This document shows, one piece after another, positions 19,894 through 31,900 of a stretch of 64,000 bases of DNA (position 1 is its first letter; every line of letters starts with the position of its first letter). The stretch lies in NCBI GenBank assembly GCA_023213395.1, contig CM041465.1:100137741-100201740 (forward strand), written 5' to 3'. The DNA comes from Cycas panzhihuaensis (lineage: Eukaryota > Cycadophyta). A program made the position numbers and the translations under genes. The notes beneath the pieces were generated by a model, which had not been told where the DNA came from, did not search any database, and saw only the letters and a list, made by a program, of their open reading frames with translations.

Positions 19894-20658
19894 TGGATGC
19901 TTGTCTATGGGATAGCTACCTAACTAAGTAGGAAGGGTATGAGCAGTCAAGGGTATGATCGAGAAAAAGACCTACAAGTAGGGCAAACACCATGCAGGGT
20001 GCCCTATGGGCCAAAGCACGAGTTCGGGACCTGCAAATGGAATATGGCTACCTGGAAGTGGTCCCCCGCTTCAAACAAGGGGAGAAGAGGCGTAGGGTTA
20101 GCCTGGGTTAACCTAAGGGAAGGATCCTCCCACCCTTGGATGGCTAGAAGGGGAAGGAGAGAACCCTTCGAGGGTTTCCCTAAAGCAATGGGAAACAAGA
20201 AAAGGTAGGCAAGTAGATGGACTACGGATGGGGTCACCTCAGTTATTCGGCTAAGCGGGGAACCGAGGGAACATAGGAGGAATAACCAAAGAAATGAGGT
20301 TAAGGTATGTGCAGGTAAACTAACCAAGTAAATAAATAATAAAGAGAGAGGAAAGTTTGCATGGCAAAAGAGGGGAAAAGGTGAGAGGGAAGGTTTCCTA
20401 AGACCTTTTCCTATGGCAAAAGGAAATGCAAATGATAAAGTAAACAAAATATGAATTAAAGCAAAGGTTGATTTCCCTTCTCTTTCCAATGAGCTAATTA
20501 CTACTATGTAAAAGAACTCAAAAGGAAAAAGTGATGGAGTGGAGCAAGAGTGTGTACCAGGGACGGAAGCGTGTCATAATGGTGATGCTCCTAAGAGGCA
20601 CCCAAAGTTACTCCACAAGGCACGGCAAATATGAAGAGTCGCGGTGGATCGGAACAAG

Positions 20659-20676
20659 GGGCTCCCTTACCTTCCC
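20659..20676 (-). other. Conserved splice-donor motif in LTR (Gypsy-1)
   Basis: The minus strand reads GGGAAGGTAAGGGAGCCC, containing AAG/GTAAGG. It aligns with near-identical motifs at 24856, 36532, 56082 and 58546, and lies downstream of the TATA box inside the transcribed LTR. Confidence 0.5.
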
Positions 20677-21937
20677 TGAAAAAAGTATTAAAGTACCAAA
20701 CAAAGGAAAGAAAGGGACAAAATGCTAACAATAAAGGAAGTACAAAAGTACAGCATAAATAGGAGCACTTACCCGCAAAGGAAGAAAGAGGAACGGATCC
20801 TTCACGCTTTCCAAATACCTATAAGCAAATGATAGTCTCCCCCTTTCTAGAGAAAGGGAGCTAGCATACAATGGAAAGATCCTAATAATACATGTATATA
20901 TAAAGCAAATATAAACTTAAATACATGTATGTTAGTATCAATATAATAATGATAAAATATAAAAGAAAACAACCCAAGTAGATGGAAAGTAACCGGTAAG
21001 CCTCGAAGTGGCCCACCTCCCGCAAAGAACAACCCTAATCTCCCCTAAAAACCATGAGGCAATGAGGGTAAGGCTGTGCAAGATGGCTGGAAATAGAGGC
21101 AAAGAGAGTTGAAAAGAGCCAAAGAGGACCTACAGCGAGCTAGGGTGCTATGGAGAGCAAACCAGGTTGTCAGGAAAGGAGTTGGGCAAAGGGCAAGTAG
21201 CGAGGGCTTACGTGAGTTGCCCGGATCAAAGCGCAAACCCTCAAACTAGCACTACAACGTGTGATAGCATTGATTTTAGTAGCTAAAGATGGCCTACAAA
21301 CTCTTATTTGATTGCTAAGGACAGCACGGGGCAAAGAGCCACTTAAGGAGCATGGAAGGTGGTGCGGAATCCACACAGCTCTCACCCAAACCCTATGCAA
21401 CCCCTCTTTGCCACTACCTTGAGCAATAAATGCAGACAAGGAGGCACTAATGGCAGGAGTAAGATAGCCCAAAACAAAGGAAAAGCAACCTCTAAAAACC
21501 CAAGCAAGAGGACAAGTAAAGCAGGGCATCAATTGAACAAGAAAGTAGATTAAACCAATGAATACCTGAGAAGAAGAGAAGAGGCTTTTACCTCAATTAA
21601 GGGCTGCTAAAAGAAGGCTGAGAAATCAGCCCAAAAGCTATGGAATAGCAGGTTTGGAACCCTGCTAATGGAGTTGGAAGAAAACACCTGCACTTTTAGG
21701 GCACTTGATGGTTGCCTGAGCAAGAATCTGCTGAGATCTCTCCAAAGGGCCCCTCTCTAAGCCATGTGAAGGGCTGGGAAGATGTCCTAGCCTTACCAAA
21801 GGAGAGTTGGGTGTTGAAGGAGAGGAGTAGGTCCTATAGCGGCAGTCGAGCAGCAGAGAATAGCAGAGCATAGGGCAGTTTCCTTGAAGAGCAATCCAAA
21901 AAATAAATAAAAGATCCTAAAAATGAGTTAAAAAAGA

Positions 21938-21947
21938 CTTAAATACC
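21938..21947 (-). promoter_or_regulatory. TATA-like box of Gypsy-1 5' LTR
   Basis: The minus strand reads GGTATTTAAG. A telo-box AAACCCTAAA lies at 21954-21963 on the plus strand, immediately upstream with respect to LTR transcription. Confidence 0.6.
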
Positions 21948-22596
21948 CAGCCCAAACCCTAAAGCAAGCAATTAGGGCGTAGCTGGCAGTGAGTCAAGTC
22001 GCGAGACACATGGCAATTTCGCAATAAATGTAAAATTACCATCGCAGTTTTTAAAAAATAAATATGAACAGTCATCCCACCACAAAATCCACAGTACCGC
22101 AGAATTTATGGCGGTACCACGAAATTCATGGCGGTATGCAACTGGAGGCCAAATCTGGCCCAGACAGCCAGTCAGGGCTATGGCCCAATGACAAAAAAGG
22201 CTAATGGGGGGTTGAGACACCTAACCGAGGGCAAATAAGCCAACAAACGAGTCTAGAAGAGCAAAAATAGGATCTAAACGACGTGGCAAATCAACCAAAC
22301 AATGACGGGTCATCACACGGGCAGAGGTGGCACAAGCTAAGCGGATCCTGGAGCGAGTAGGGCAGAATGTGGGAAGTGGAATGGCCACCGAGGTGTCACA
22401 CTCACTGGGAATATGCCCCCACTATAGTCGTCATAGGCTAAATAAGTGTAGACGAAGACAAAATCATCTATAAGGTCACAACATGCAAACATGCAAGCAA
22501 ACACTCATCTCAAAAGAAAGTGATGATAAGGTGAGAAGCATACCTGCACTTACCTGAGTCGATAATTCCATATCCATTCCTGTAAGCCGGGAAATA

Positions 22597-23693
22597 GAAG
22601 GTACTGAGCAAGGAGTAGATGGGGGTAAAGGGCCCACCCCTCCTTGAGGAAATGCCCCTTGCTGAAAAGGGGCTTGAGGGAAGGTGCCTTGAAAAGGAGT
22701 TGGGCCTCCTTGTGAAGGCGTAATGTAAGGTGCTATGCAAGATGACAGAAACGAGGTGTGAGGGACTGATTCTGCCCATCTGGGCTGCCTATAGGTGGTG
22801 CGACCCCATATGGGTGTAAAGGGTCTACCCCATAATCAGGAAGGTGGTTCCTTTTACCATGCCCCCATGGCTGAGATGTATAGCCTGGAGGTACCTAAAG
22901 GGAAGACCCACTAGACTGAGTTTGAGAGCATGTGAAGATGGGTCCCACATGACTAGAAGTAGAGGTGTAAACAAGTCCTTTAGGTCTAATAGAGAATATA
23001 TGCACCATGTTTGGAGGTGGCATATTCGCTTGGCTAGGGAGAGGTATGTTAACCCCAAGCTGGGAGAGAGACATACCTCAAGAGGACCTAGAAGAGTCGG
23101 GACCATAAAGGGAAGTAGAGGGTGCAATGGATGTCCCTAAGGTAGATGTGAGAATCAGGCAAGATGGATATGGTGGGACAAATAGGTTACTTGTTGTAGG
23201 TGGGGTAGATGTGGATGAAGAAGGTGCCTCACTATGCAAGACGTCTTCAAACCATTTATGGTGTGGTTGAAGGCGAGCGACACAAAAGCACGCATTGAGA
23301 GCTTCGACCACATCGGTGGGAGGGGTATCCCCCTAATTGCAAGAGGTAGATGGAACCTCTAACAAAGTGGACCCCTCAGGATGCTCCTCGTAAGAGTCCG
23401 CACCTAGGTGATAGAACTCAAGAGAAGGCGGAACCTCCACTTCATGAGTAGAAGGATGGACATCATGTGGGTGTTGTTGATCACCCGGATAATAGATAGG
23501 GTCGTCACCCACTTGGGTAGACCCCATGAAAGAGGTAGGAAAATCATGGGCTCCAGAAGCAAAGGCATGGTATACCCAATCCAAAGGATATCCTTCCATT
23601 GTCGAATCAGAATCTAATGATGAAAAGAAGTGGTATGTGGGATCTTCTAACAACGGGGGTAGACCTCATAGACAATGTGAGAAATGTCACATA
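22597..23693 (-). pseudogene. Gag N-terminal part (Gypsy-2)
   Basis: The translation from about 23690 gives GLPPLLEDPTYHFFSS, DSTMEGYPLDWVYHAFASG, GDDPIYYPGDQQHPHDVHP and ACFCVARLQPHHKWFEDVL. These are the same blocks in the same order as Gypsy-1 and Gypsy-4 gag. The Pro/Gly/Tyr-rich part follows down to the Gypsy-1 breakpoint at 22597. Stops and frameshifts are present. Confidence 0.85.
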
Positions 23694-23833
23694 CAAGACT
23701 CACCAACACGTTAGAAGGAGAAGAGGAATGAAGGTAGTTCAAGTATTAGAGGCTACCCAATGAAACTAAAGGAAAAGGACTACTAAGACATACTAGCACC
23801 AACAAGAAAGGAAGGAAGACTAATCCCTTACTG

Positions 23834-23857
23834 GTGGGTCCCCAGTATGGTCACAGG
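23834..23857 (-). other. Primer binding site of Gypsy-2
   Basis: The minus strand reads TGTGACCATACTGGGGACCC, adjoining the LTR end. Confidence 0.8.
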
Positions 23858-24855
23858 TGGAATCGTGTTTGCAGGATAGTAACTACACTTAGTAGGGGTT
23901 AGGGTAGTCAACAACAAAATCCAGAATATAAGTACGATCCTACAAGTGGAAGAAATATCACATAGGATGTCTGTGCATTAGAATGCAGGTTCAAGACCCA
24001 TGAATGACACACGACTTCCTCAAAGTAGCTTGGTTCTTTGGTTCAATGGATGAGATATGAGATAGGTATCTTGGATAGCCTCGGGAGGTGAGTTCCCCCC
24101 ACCCTTGGATGGCTAGAAGGAAGAAGGGAGACCTATGAAGGAAGAGGTCCCTTATGAGTAAGGAACATGGCACAAGTACAACAGGCACAGATGGATGGCA
24201 AAGAATGTGCAATGGGTGCTAATAGGACACCCTAAGTCAACAAAGCTAGGGTAGGCCTAAAGGAAGAGAAGGGGGCAGTAAAAAGGGGAATCTTTACCAC
24301 GATGCAAAGAAGAGAGGCATAAACCTTGGCAAAGGCGAGGAAGGTTACGTGTGTGCTGATTGATGACGTGAAGTGTAGAGGTGGTAATAGCAAAAGTGAG
24401 TTGTGTATGCTTTCAAAGAAAGAAAAAGACACAAACTACACTCCCTCTCTCTCTTTTCTTTTTAACAATGAAAGCTTAAGGAAAAGAAATGTTTCATACA
24501 CACACATAAGCATGCATGCTAATATGGCGATGCACCACTAAGGGGATATTTACGATTTGGTGAGAAGAGGAAAGGAGGGACTATAATCCCTAAGATGCAC
24601 CATTCCTAAGAAAATGCTCAAGCAATGTATATATGCGAGATGAATGCGAGTAAGAGAATTATTATCCTTCTCTTTTTTTGTGGTTTGTCATGCAAGAATA
24701 CACGCCTAATGGCGACAAGAAAGGGAAGAGCTAGGCAAGAGGTTATGGTGCGTACCCAGAATGTTGTACTGCCAGAAGAGAACTTTTTCTCATACGCTGC
24801 TTATGTATTCCTGTCCTTACTCAATACGCAGCCGTTGGTGGGGCAGAGATGGAGT

Positions 24856-24875
24856 GGGGCTTCCTTACCTTCCCC
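24856..24875 (-). other. Conserved splice-donor motif in LTR (Gypsy-2)
   Basis: The minus strand reads GGGGAAGGTAAGGAAGCCCC, a near palindrome around AAG/GTAAGG. Confidence 0.55.
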
Positions 24876-26135
24876 ATGTAAAGAGAGAAGCCAAATGAGA
24901 AAGAAAAGAAAGCAAATGACTATGCAAGAAAGTAGAGAAGCGATAAAGAAAAGGAAGAGGGTAAGGGTTTACCCAGATTGAGGTGTTTCCTTCTCCTCAC
25001 AAGTATCGCAGCATAACCTACACCCACAAAGATCTTCACCCTCCCACGAGGGGCTTCCAAGAAGCAAAGTAGATATATATACAACAATATAAAACCAAGT
25101 GCTAAAATATAGTACGTTATATTAGTCAATCCACCACAAAGAACAACTCTACAAAGCCCTAAAGAAAGCACCAACGCATGTCAAGCAAAGAGGAGGTTAG
25201 CCTCAGAATGGATAACCCTCCTACCAATGCACCTCCACACTAGCCCAAGATGTAGTGAACAACAGATCAGAATAGCCTATGAGCAAAATATGGAAAGGGA
25301 AATGAATGTTGTAAGGATTGCAGAAGTCACCTACGTTGTAAGAGTGCTATAGGCAGTAAATCACAATACAGGCTATGCCAAAGCCCAAAAGGGTATTAGG
25401 CACTGTTAAGGACTAAACGGGAGGCCCAAAAGGGGGATGTGCAAGCCTGAGATCAGCACAGCAAGTGCTGCATAAGCTGAAACCAAGGTAGACCTAATCT
25501 CAAAGGGTCCTAGATGGCCCAAGGAAGGCACAGATGAAGGAGAGGAAGGAGGAGCAGGGGTTTGCCCTTGAGGAGTAGGCTTAGTGAGTACGGATCCCAC
25601 CTTGCCTCCTTCTACTCACATATTATGGACCCTCTCCCATAGCCTTTTTGGAGAAAACCAGGGGAGGTTGAGAGATGGCGAGGATACAAGAAACAATAAA
25701 TAGAAACAATGGCTCTTTCATATAGCAAAATATAAAGAAATGATTTATATGCTTAAAGGTCTTATGTTTGTAAAGTAAACTCAAAGTAGAAGGTGGCAAA
25801 AGGTGTGGGATACTGTGGTAAGGAGCAGTCTACCTCAGAGATAACAAAAAGTGGCAGGTTGGAGGAGCTTACAGGCTTTCTCTAAGTTGCAGGAGAAGTA
25901 TGCTTGCTAAAGACTGAGAAGGAAGCATGAAGGCCATACCTAGGCATGGATCTATACTTGGAGGTGCTAATGGAGGAGCTTGTTGCCACATAATAGTGCT
26001 AGAATAGGCAAGTCTTAGGCTGGAGTAGTAGAAAATTAGGTATGACTGGCATTCTACAGAGAGTTAGTATGAGAAACAGAGGAGGAAGTTGTTGAAGAGA
26101 GTTGTTAGAGAGGTAGAATGAGGTTATTTTTAGGA

Positions 26136-26143
26136 TTTATACC
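26136..26143 (-). promoter_or_regulatory. TATA box of Gypsy-2 5' LTR
   Basis: The minus strand reads GGTATAAATCC. Just upstream it has two TTAGGG-type units (plus strand ACCCTAACCCTAA at 26146-26158). Confidence 0.75.
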
Positions 26144-26276
26144 TACCCTAACCCTAATTGAGTGATTAGGGTTAGTATGCGGCTGATTTGGAGACTAATC
26201 CATGTGGCAGTTCTGCAAAAAGAGTGAGAATTACCACGGTGGATAGAAGAAATAGTGTGAAATAGTTGCACCATGA

Positions 26277-26302
26277 TAAACTTTGCAGTATCGCTAAGTT
26301 TA
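26277..26302. repeat. Inverted repeat in Gypsy-2 LTR
   Basis: TAAACTT ... AAGTTTA arms around a decayed CGGTACCG-type centre, about 135 bp upstream of the TATA box. Confidence 0.6.
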
Positions 26303-26813
26303 CAGTGGTGCGGGACCAAAATGCCATAAAAGCAATGGTAAGGGTCTTGGGAGTCCTAAATGAAGATGTTCTAGGTCTAAGAAGGGTTGGCCCTCCTTTC
26401 CAAGTGGCTGGGGACAGTCCAAGTAAATATGTTGGCTAGATCAGGTAGGACATCAAGAGGTGGGATTCCCAGAAATGCTATGGAATGGCACAAAATACTT
26501 GTGACAAAGGTGTGAATGGATCACATGAGTTGGTTGTAGCTTGAGGCAACTTGGAGGTGATGCAGAGGGTTGTAGAGTGCCATGGGGATGCCTACCTCAC
26601 GGAGAGGTAGGTCCCACATGTCATCATAGGCTAGGGACATGCAAGATGCTCAAGCAGAAATACATAATCAATCATAAAGATGAGTTGATCAATCATGTAA
26701 TCTAACCAATGCTTCAATCTACAATCTCTGAAGTATCCAAGATAGGAGGGAGAAGCATACTTGTGCTTACCTAAGTCGATCTGTCCATACCTATTCCTAG
26801 TAGTTAGGAAATA

Positions 26814-27480
26814 ATGGGTGTACATACTGACATATGGTGTGTTGGACTTTGTAAGAGCAGCAGAGATAGGTAGATTGGTTGAGGCTGTAGTCTGGGAGAT
26901 GTTCCCCTGAGCCTACATGGAGGGGCAACCTCCCATCCAAGTAGGAGAGGATCCACGATCAGTAGGGGCTCATATAATAGCATTTGTCCCATTGGTCGAG
27001 GCCAAAGATGTGTAGGTAGGAGAGTCCCAGGAGCACAAGGCAAGAGTGGAACAACTACAGGGTGAGATGGATGGGACCAGAGCAGAGAGGGATATCCTAT
27101 GAGGTCGGGTCCAAGCACTGGGGGCTTAGGAGGAGTAGGTGGTAATGCAGAGACTCGTATCAAAGTAGTTATGCTAGAGGAGCAGCTCTAAGGGATGGAG
27201 GAGATGCTTCAGAGAGCAGAGAGTAAGAGAGATCATATTCAAGCACGATATGATTAGCTGCTAGACCAGATGGCATCAAGGTCATCGTGGAGTAGGATCC
27301 ATACCCAAACGATGGTGACAACCCTAAGGAGGCCTTGGGACAAGGCGAGTGAGGTAGGGAGCTCCTAGAGGTGCAAGAGGAGTTTAGGAGGTATGTGGTT
27401 CCCCAGGGAGGGATTGCATCGACTAGGAGATGATGCACCATGAGCAGAGAACCACTATATAGTAGGAGGTACTAGCTTTG
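26814..27480 (+). pseudogene. Antisense gene, C-terminal coiled-coil fragment (Gypsy-3)
   Basis: From about 26850 the translation gives RLVEAVVWEMFP, EGQPPIQVGEDPRSVGAHI, ESQEHKARVEQLQGEMDGTRAE, YD-LLDQMASRSSWSR and RRPWDKASEVGSS. It aligns with the last exon in Gypsy-1 and Gypsy-4. The first 35 bp correspond to the end of the intron, so Gypsy-2 landed inside that intron. Upstream exons are displaced beyond the window. Confidence 0.6.
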
Positions 27481-28219
27481 ATTTGGGAAAGCACCAGACC
27501 TCCACAGAGTCATCATATATTGGCACATGATTGTGCTCCTCCCTGCAAGGATTCTGGCTTCCCATGGATGATGTACGATACCATTTGTATGATATGGCAC
27601 ATTATGATTTTCATGTATATAGACGAGGCCATTGGTACCCCATTTGATATATGATGATATGTGATGATACATGATGAGGTATTGTGTTACATTTTCTTTT
27701 ATGTATATGTTTGTGTATATATGTGTGAGGGTGTACAAGTGCATGACTAGCTATAGATCATGATGATTTAAGTTGATTATCATATGGTTTATGTTAGAGG
27801 ATTGTTTGAGTTACACACACTTCTTTTCATGTAGGGCCACACCCCTAGTAGGCACACACGATCACCATGAGCATCAGTGGCAAGCATATGTGAGGCTAGG
27901 AGATAGGGGGGCTATACATATCCACATAGGAGAATAGTAGAATATGCAAAGGAAGCACTAGCAGGAAGGAGAGTAATGATACTTGAGCAAACCATCCTAG
28001 TTAGGGAGTATTTCCAGGCTTAGGAATGATAGGTACAACACACCCAATTAGGAGGATGGGGGCCCCTAAGAAAGGGGGACAAGGGGTTCTGCGGGAGGAA
28101 TCCAAAAGGAGCGAGAAGGCCACCCTAAACCACCATTCTGCCTGTGATTAGGAGGAATGGGGACGCACTTAGGATGGTAGTTTATACTTATTTCAAAGTG
28201 AAAGGAAAGAGAGAAATGG
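27481..28219. other. Spacer, antisense gene end to integrase stop (Gypsy-3)
   Basis: No conserved frame. It contains the same CCCCTGCAAGGA-like and CTTCCCATGGATGATG landmarks as the matching spacers in the other copies. Confidence 0.4.
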
Positions 28220-29440
28220 TCATGTGTAAAATTTCTTTAGGAATTTCCCATTAATGACCTTCTTGAACTCGAGACCTTCTAAGGTTGCCATCCTGTAAGC
28301 GTCGTTACCAAGGCTCTCGAGAATGATGAAGGGGCCAACCCATTCAGGTCTAAACTTGGATAGGAATTCATGGAGATATTCCAATTTGAGGATGTGGTCC
28401 CTAGGATGTAAAGGGTGGGAATGAAGGTGTTTGTCACATGTCCTTCGTTCCCTAGCTTTAGAAGTGAGATTTGCTTGGTAAGCAGTCAAGTGCCTCTCGT
28501 CTAAGGCCTCAAAGTCTAAGAGGCAAGCCTGGAGGATAGACTCCTTATCGATGAGACCTCGAAGACAGACTCGTAAGGAAGGAATCTCCACTTCCAATGG
28601 GAGAACCACTTTTGTTTCATATACTAGGGGAAAAGGTGTTATTCCTGTAGCTGTATAGATAGACGTGCGATACGGCCATAGAGTGGAAGGGAGATAAAGA
28701 TGCCAATCTCTTTGAGATTAGGCTACAGTTTTCTTTAAAATGTTTATAAGAGTTTTGTTGAATGATTTAACTTGGCCATTGGCTTGGGGGTAATAGGGAG
28801 AGGAGGTTTTGTGAGAAATTTTAAATTTCTTATAGAGTCTATCCATCTCCTTATTACAGAAAGGAGTTCTATTGTCCATGATCAGGACATCTAGAACTCC
28901 AAAACGACAGATTATGTACTGGTAGACGAAGGTGGCTATCATCTTACCAGGAGTGGTAGTCAAAGGGACCGCTTCCACCCATTTAGTGAAGTACTCCATA
29001 GCAGTCAAGATGAACTTGTGTTGTGACGAAGAGGACATGGATATGGCTCAAATAAGGTCTAACTCCCATTGGGAGAAGGGCCATGGAGATATGAAGGGAT
29101 GGAGAGTCTCAGAAGGCAAGTGGGTGATGTTAGCATGGTCCTAACACCACTGATATCTCAGGGCATAGGTGTGGGCGTCCTTAAAGAGAGACGACCAGTA
29201 ATACCCCATATGGAGGATCTTTTGGGCCATGGATTGGCCCCCAAAGTGACCCATGCAAATGTCATTATGGCATTCACAGAGTATTTAGTTTGCTTCGCCG
29301 GGGTTGACACAGCGAAGACGGATCCTATCGAAGGATCTCTTGTACAATGCTTTACCCATGAGGAAGTATTACCTGGCAGTGGCCTGAATACGAGACCTAA
29401 CTTTATTGCTGGCTTCAGGGTGATACTCTTGCTAGGTGAG
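28220..29440 (-). pseudogene. Integrase (Gypsy-3)
   Basis: The zinc finger is decayed (HNDICMGHFGG, then HMGYYWSSLFKDAHTY; the second Cys pair is altered). In the core, the AMEYFTKWVEAVPL block, VLIMDNRTPFCNKEM (second Asp) and YYPQANGQVKSFNKTL are readable. The catalytic Glu is Lys in VKSFNK, which alone would inactivate it. The C-terminal part runs through VLPLEVEIPSLRVC to LKKFYT and the stop at 28220. Frameshifts separate the blocks. Confidence 0.88.
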
Positions 29441-30000
29441 GTATTATACAATGTCTCTATACCACTCACTATCAGTAAGCAGATAAGGAGGAGAATCCTA
29501 AATGTCCAAGATAGGCTCCTCAGGCAGAGAATTGCCAATGGAAGCATCAAAAGGGTTCAGGATGGGGCTGTCAGTGAGTTGCTCAGCCACCACCATCCCT
29601 TTCTTTGACTTCCTGTTAATAATTTAGAGGTCAAATTCCTAAAGGAGGATGGCCCACTTACTAGTCGTACCTGTCAGGTTAGGTCAGGCAAGTAAATATC
29701 ATAAGGGATCAGATTAGATGATCACCTGAGCAGTATTCTCAAGTAAGTAGTGCCTAAACTTCTTGGTAGCATATACTAAGGAGAGACACTCCTTCTCAGT
29801 GAGGGAGTAGTTAAGTTCAGCAACCATGAGAGTACGACTGGCGAAGTAAATAGATCTTTTAGTTGTTGAATCATCCTCCTAAGCTAACATAATTCCCAAG
29901 GACTCAATAGTAGTCGAAGTGTAGAGAATGAACGATCTATCGAAGAGAGGGGGCACCAACGTCAGGGCAAAAGTGAGGGCTTCCTTGAGTTCTTCGAAGG
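29441..30000 (-). pseudogene. Gypsy-type RNase H (Gypsy-3)
   Basis: [56 protein letters not shown] and WYRDIVQYLT are readable in order, with about six stops. No aRNH lies between it and integrase, as in the other copies. Confidence 0.82.
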
Positions 30001-30830
30001 CTTATTGGGCCTTTGAAGACCAAATAAATAGGGCTCTCTTCTTTAACAGGTTGGTAAGAGGTTTGGCGTTTATATCAAAATTTGCTAAGAAACGCCTATG
30101 AAATCCAAGCCTACCTAAGAATGACTTGATCTATCATTGGGTTTTAGGAGGCGGCATGTCAAGGATGGCCTTGACTTTATCGGGGTCGATTTGGATCCCT
30201 TGTTTTGACACAAGGAAACTAAGGAGTTTGCCAGGTGTTATGACAAATATGTATTTAAGAGGGTTGAGGCTTACATGGTATTTGTGACATCGTATGAAGA
30301 TGGCTCACAAATTGGAAGGATTATGGGCTCTAATATGTGATAGACCCATCATATCATCCATGAAAACCTCTAAAGATTTATTGATAAGGTCATGAAAAAT
30401 GAATTGCATCGTCCTTTGATAGGTAGCGCTTGTATTCTTTATCCCAAAGGGCATCGCCCTATAGGTGAAGATGCCCCAAGGAGTAGTGAAGGCTATCTTA
30501 TGATGGTCTTTAGGTGAAATATAGATTTAGTTGTAGCATGAGAAGCCGTCCATTAAGGACATAACTTCAAAATTGGTAGTTTGATTAATGATTTGATCAA
30601 TGAAGGGAAGTGGGAAGGGTCCCTGGGACATGCATTGTTGATATCTCAAAAGTCAACACATATCCTAATTGTCCTATTCTTTTTGGAAACAGGGACAATA
30701 TTAGACACCCACTTGGGGTAGTCGATGGAAGTGATTAACCTCGCGTTTAGGAGTTTTTTAACTTCCATCTTAATAGTAGATAAAAGCTTAGGATGAAGAG
30801 GGTACTTCTTTTAACGCACGGAGTGAGCAC
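30001..30830 (-). pseudogene. Reverse transcriptase (Gypsy-3)
   Basis: Blocks SIDYPKWVSNIVPVSKKN, RICVDF, INNACPRD (followed by a frameshift near 30620), KTIM-TPWGIFTYRAMPFGIKN-like and the catalytic MDDM at about 30350 are present. The thumb GRLGFHRRFLAN follows. It contains many stops. Confidence 0.85.
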
Positions 30831-31900
30831 CTCGGATAGTAGTAAGGTTGTGAGTAATGATCAAAGGATCTATCACCTTCATATCAGAATAGTCCCACAC
30901 GAAGACGTCTTGAAATTCCTAGAATTGAAGGGTGTACTCCATTTCGTCAGGAGAGCATTCTGCACCCACCTTAATGACCTTACCTGGGGCAAGGACTATG
31001 TCCTTAGTTACCCCCATGCACATTATATACCCCTTCTTGAATTGAAGGGGGACTCGGTCAATGGGAAGGGGTGGAATAGGAGACAGATTTGGGTTGGTGA
31101 GGGAAGACCCAATAGCTAGGACCTTCTAGTGACCAAGGCTATGGTGACCAGAAGGGAGATTGGGTATGGAGCCCGCTAAGTGCTCAAGCAAAGCCTCGTC
31201 ATCCTTGAAATAGTCCACCCCATGGATGACCACACCTCAAGAAGACGAGGAGAGAGGGGAAGAAGAAGCAGTGGGACCATGGTGGTTGACACACTCCTCG
31301 ACATACCCAAAGGACTCTCCAAAAGAGTCAGAAAGAATTCTCCTATAAGGAACAATAGGAGGCTTCCCAACTTCATTGCCCACGGGGGGAGATGAAGAGG
31401 GAGGCACAAGGATCGCCTGATCGACAAGAGTAATAACATGAGACACAAAGGGAAGAGTTAGTTTCCTCAATGATGGGAGTTCCAGATTGGGACTTGAAAC
31501 AAAGGGAGCACCCTCTACTCATGCCTAGGAGAGAGATGGGATGAGGAAAATCCTCATCCTTACCATCGGACTTGTCATCACTAAGCATGGTGAGATACCC
31601 ATAGCTTCTAACACTAATAAAGGTGAAGCTTGTGAGGTTAGAAGAAGCAGATGAAGGGTCTTCTTCTAAAGTGGATGGATTAGGGATGTTGATGGAACAT
31701 GCAGAAGCATAGGAAGAAAGGCCTTTGTCACCTTTTACTTGACCATGAACCGCCTAACGAGGTTGGCGAGGTTGCTTAGTGGGAGGAGGCTCCTAAGAGA
31801 TGACCCTCATTCACCTCTCATGGATGAACTTAAGTTGTCCCCATCAGGATGAGCACACGGCTCCCATTTGGTCAAGCCATGGGCATCCCAACAAAAGGTT
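30831..31900 (-). pseudogene. Protease-RT connector (Gypsy-3)
   Basis: A Ser/Pro-rich, acidic polyprotein linker aligned with 15661-16645. It is heavily decayed and no separate domain is seen. Confidence 0.6.

Larger units (their letters stand above)
1..22596 (-). mobile_element. Gypsy-1, Tat-like Ty3/gypsy LTR retrotransposon (left end outside window)
   Basis: On the minus strand the order is 5' LTR (19894-22596), PBS, gag, protease, RT, RNase H, integrase, antisense PMD-like gene, second RNase H, PPT and the inner part of the 3' LTR (1-935). Positions 1-935 and 21661-22596 align end to end, proving that they are the two LTRs. A 120-bp sample differs at roughly one base in ten, mostly transitions, so the insertion is not recent. 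Copia-1 interrupts it at 6181-13710. It lies inside the gag of Gypsy-2; the right flank is GAAGG, but the matching left target duplication is outside the window. All its coding regions carry stops or frameshifts. Confidence 0.93.
19894..22596 (-). repeat. 5' LTR of Gypsy-1 (complete, 2703 bp)
   Basis: The PBS side begins with TG on the plus strand. The outer end is GAAATA, where the family has AAACA, so the terminal C is mutated. The last 936 bp match window positions 1-935. It holds a splice-donor motif (20659-20676), a TATA-like box (21938-21947) and a region with CGGTACC repeats near 22090-22135. Confidence 0.92.
22597..26813 (-). mobile_element. Gypsy-2, 5' end of a Tat-like element
   Basis: It consists of a 5' LTR, a PBS and the first 1.1 kb of gag. 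The gag is cut at 22597 by the outer end of Gypsy-1; the remainder should lie left of the window. It inserted into the antisense gene of Gypsy-3; the right flank is ATGGG. Confidence 0.9.
23858..26813 (-). repeat. 5' LTR of Gypsy-2 (2956 bp)
   Basis: It starts TGGAATCG on the plus strand after the PBS and ends TAGGAAATA, with the Gypsy-3 antisense gene beyond. It is closer in sequence and length to the Gypsy-3 LTR than to those of Gypsy-1 and Gypsy-4, suggesting two subfamilies. Confidence 0.9.

Noticed and set aside
20004-20489. 161-codon ORF with hydrophobic segments resembling a membrane protein
   Set aside because: It lies wholly in the Gypsy-1 LTR and is not open in the other LTRs; T-rich sequence gives hydrophobic translations by chance.
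26141-26160. ACCCTAACCCTAA as interstitial telomere repeat
   Set aside because: Only about two units, located beside the LTR TATA box and recurring in other LTRs; better read as a telo-box.
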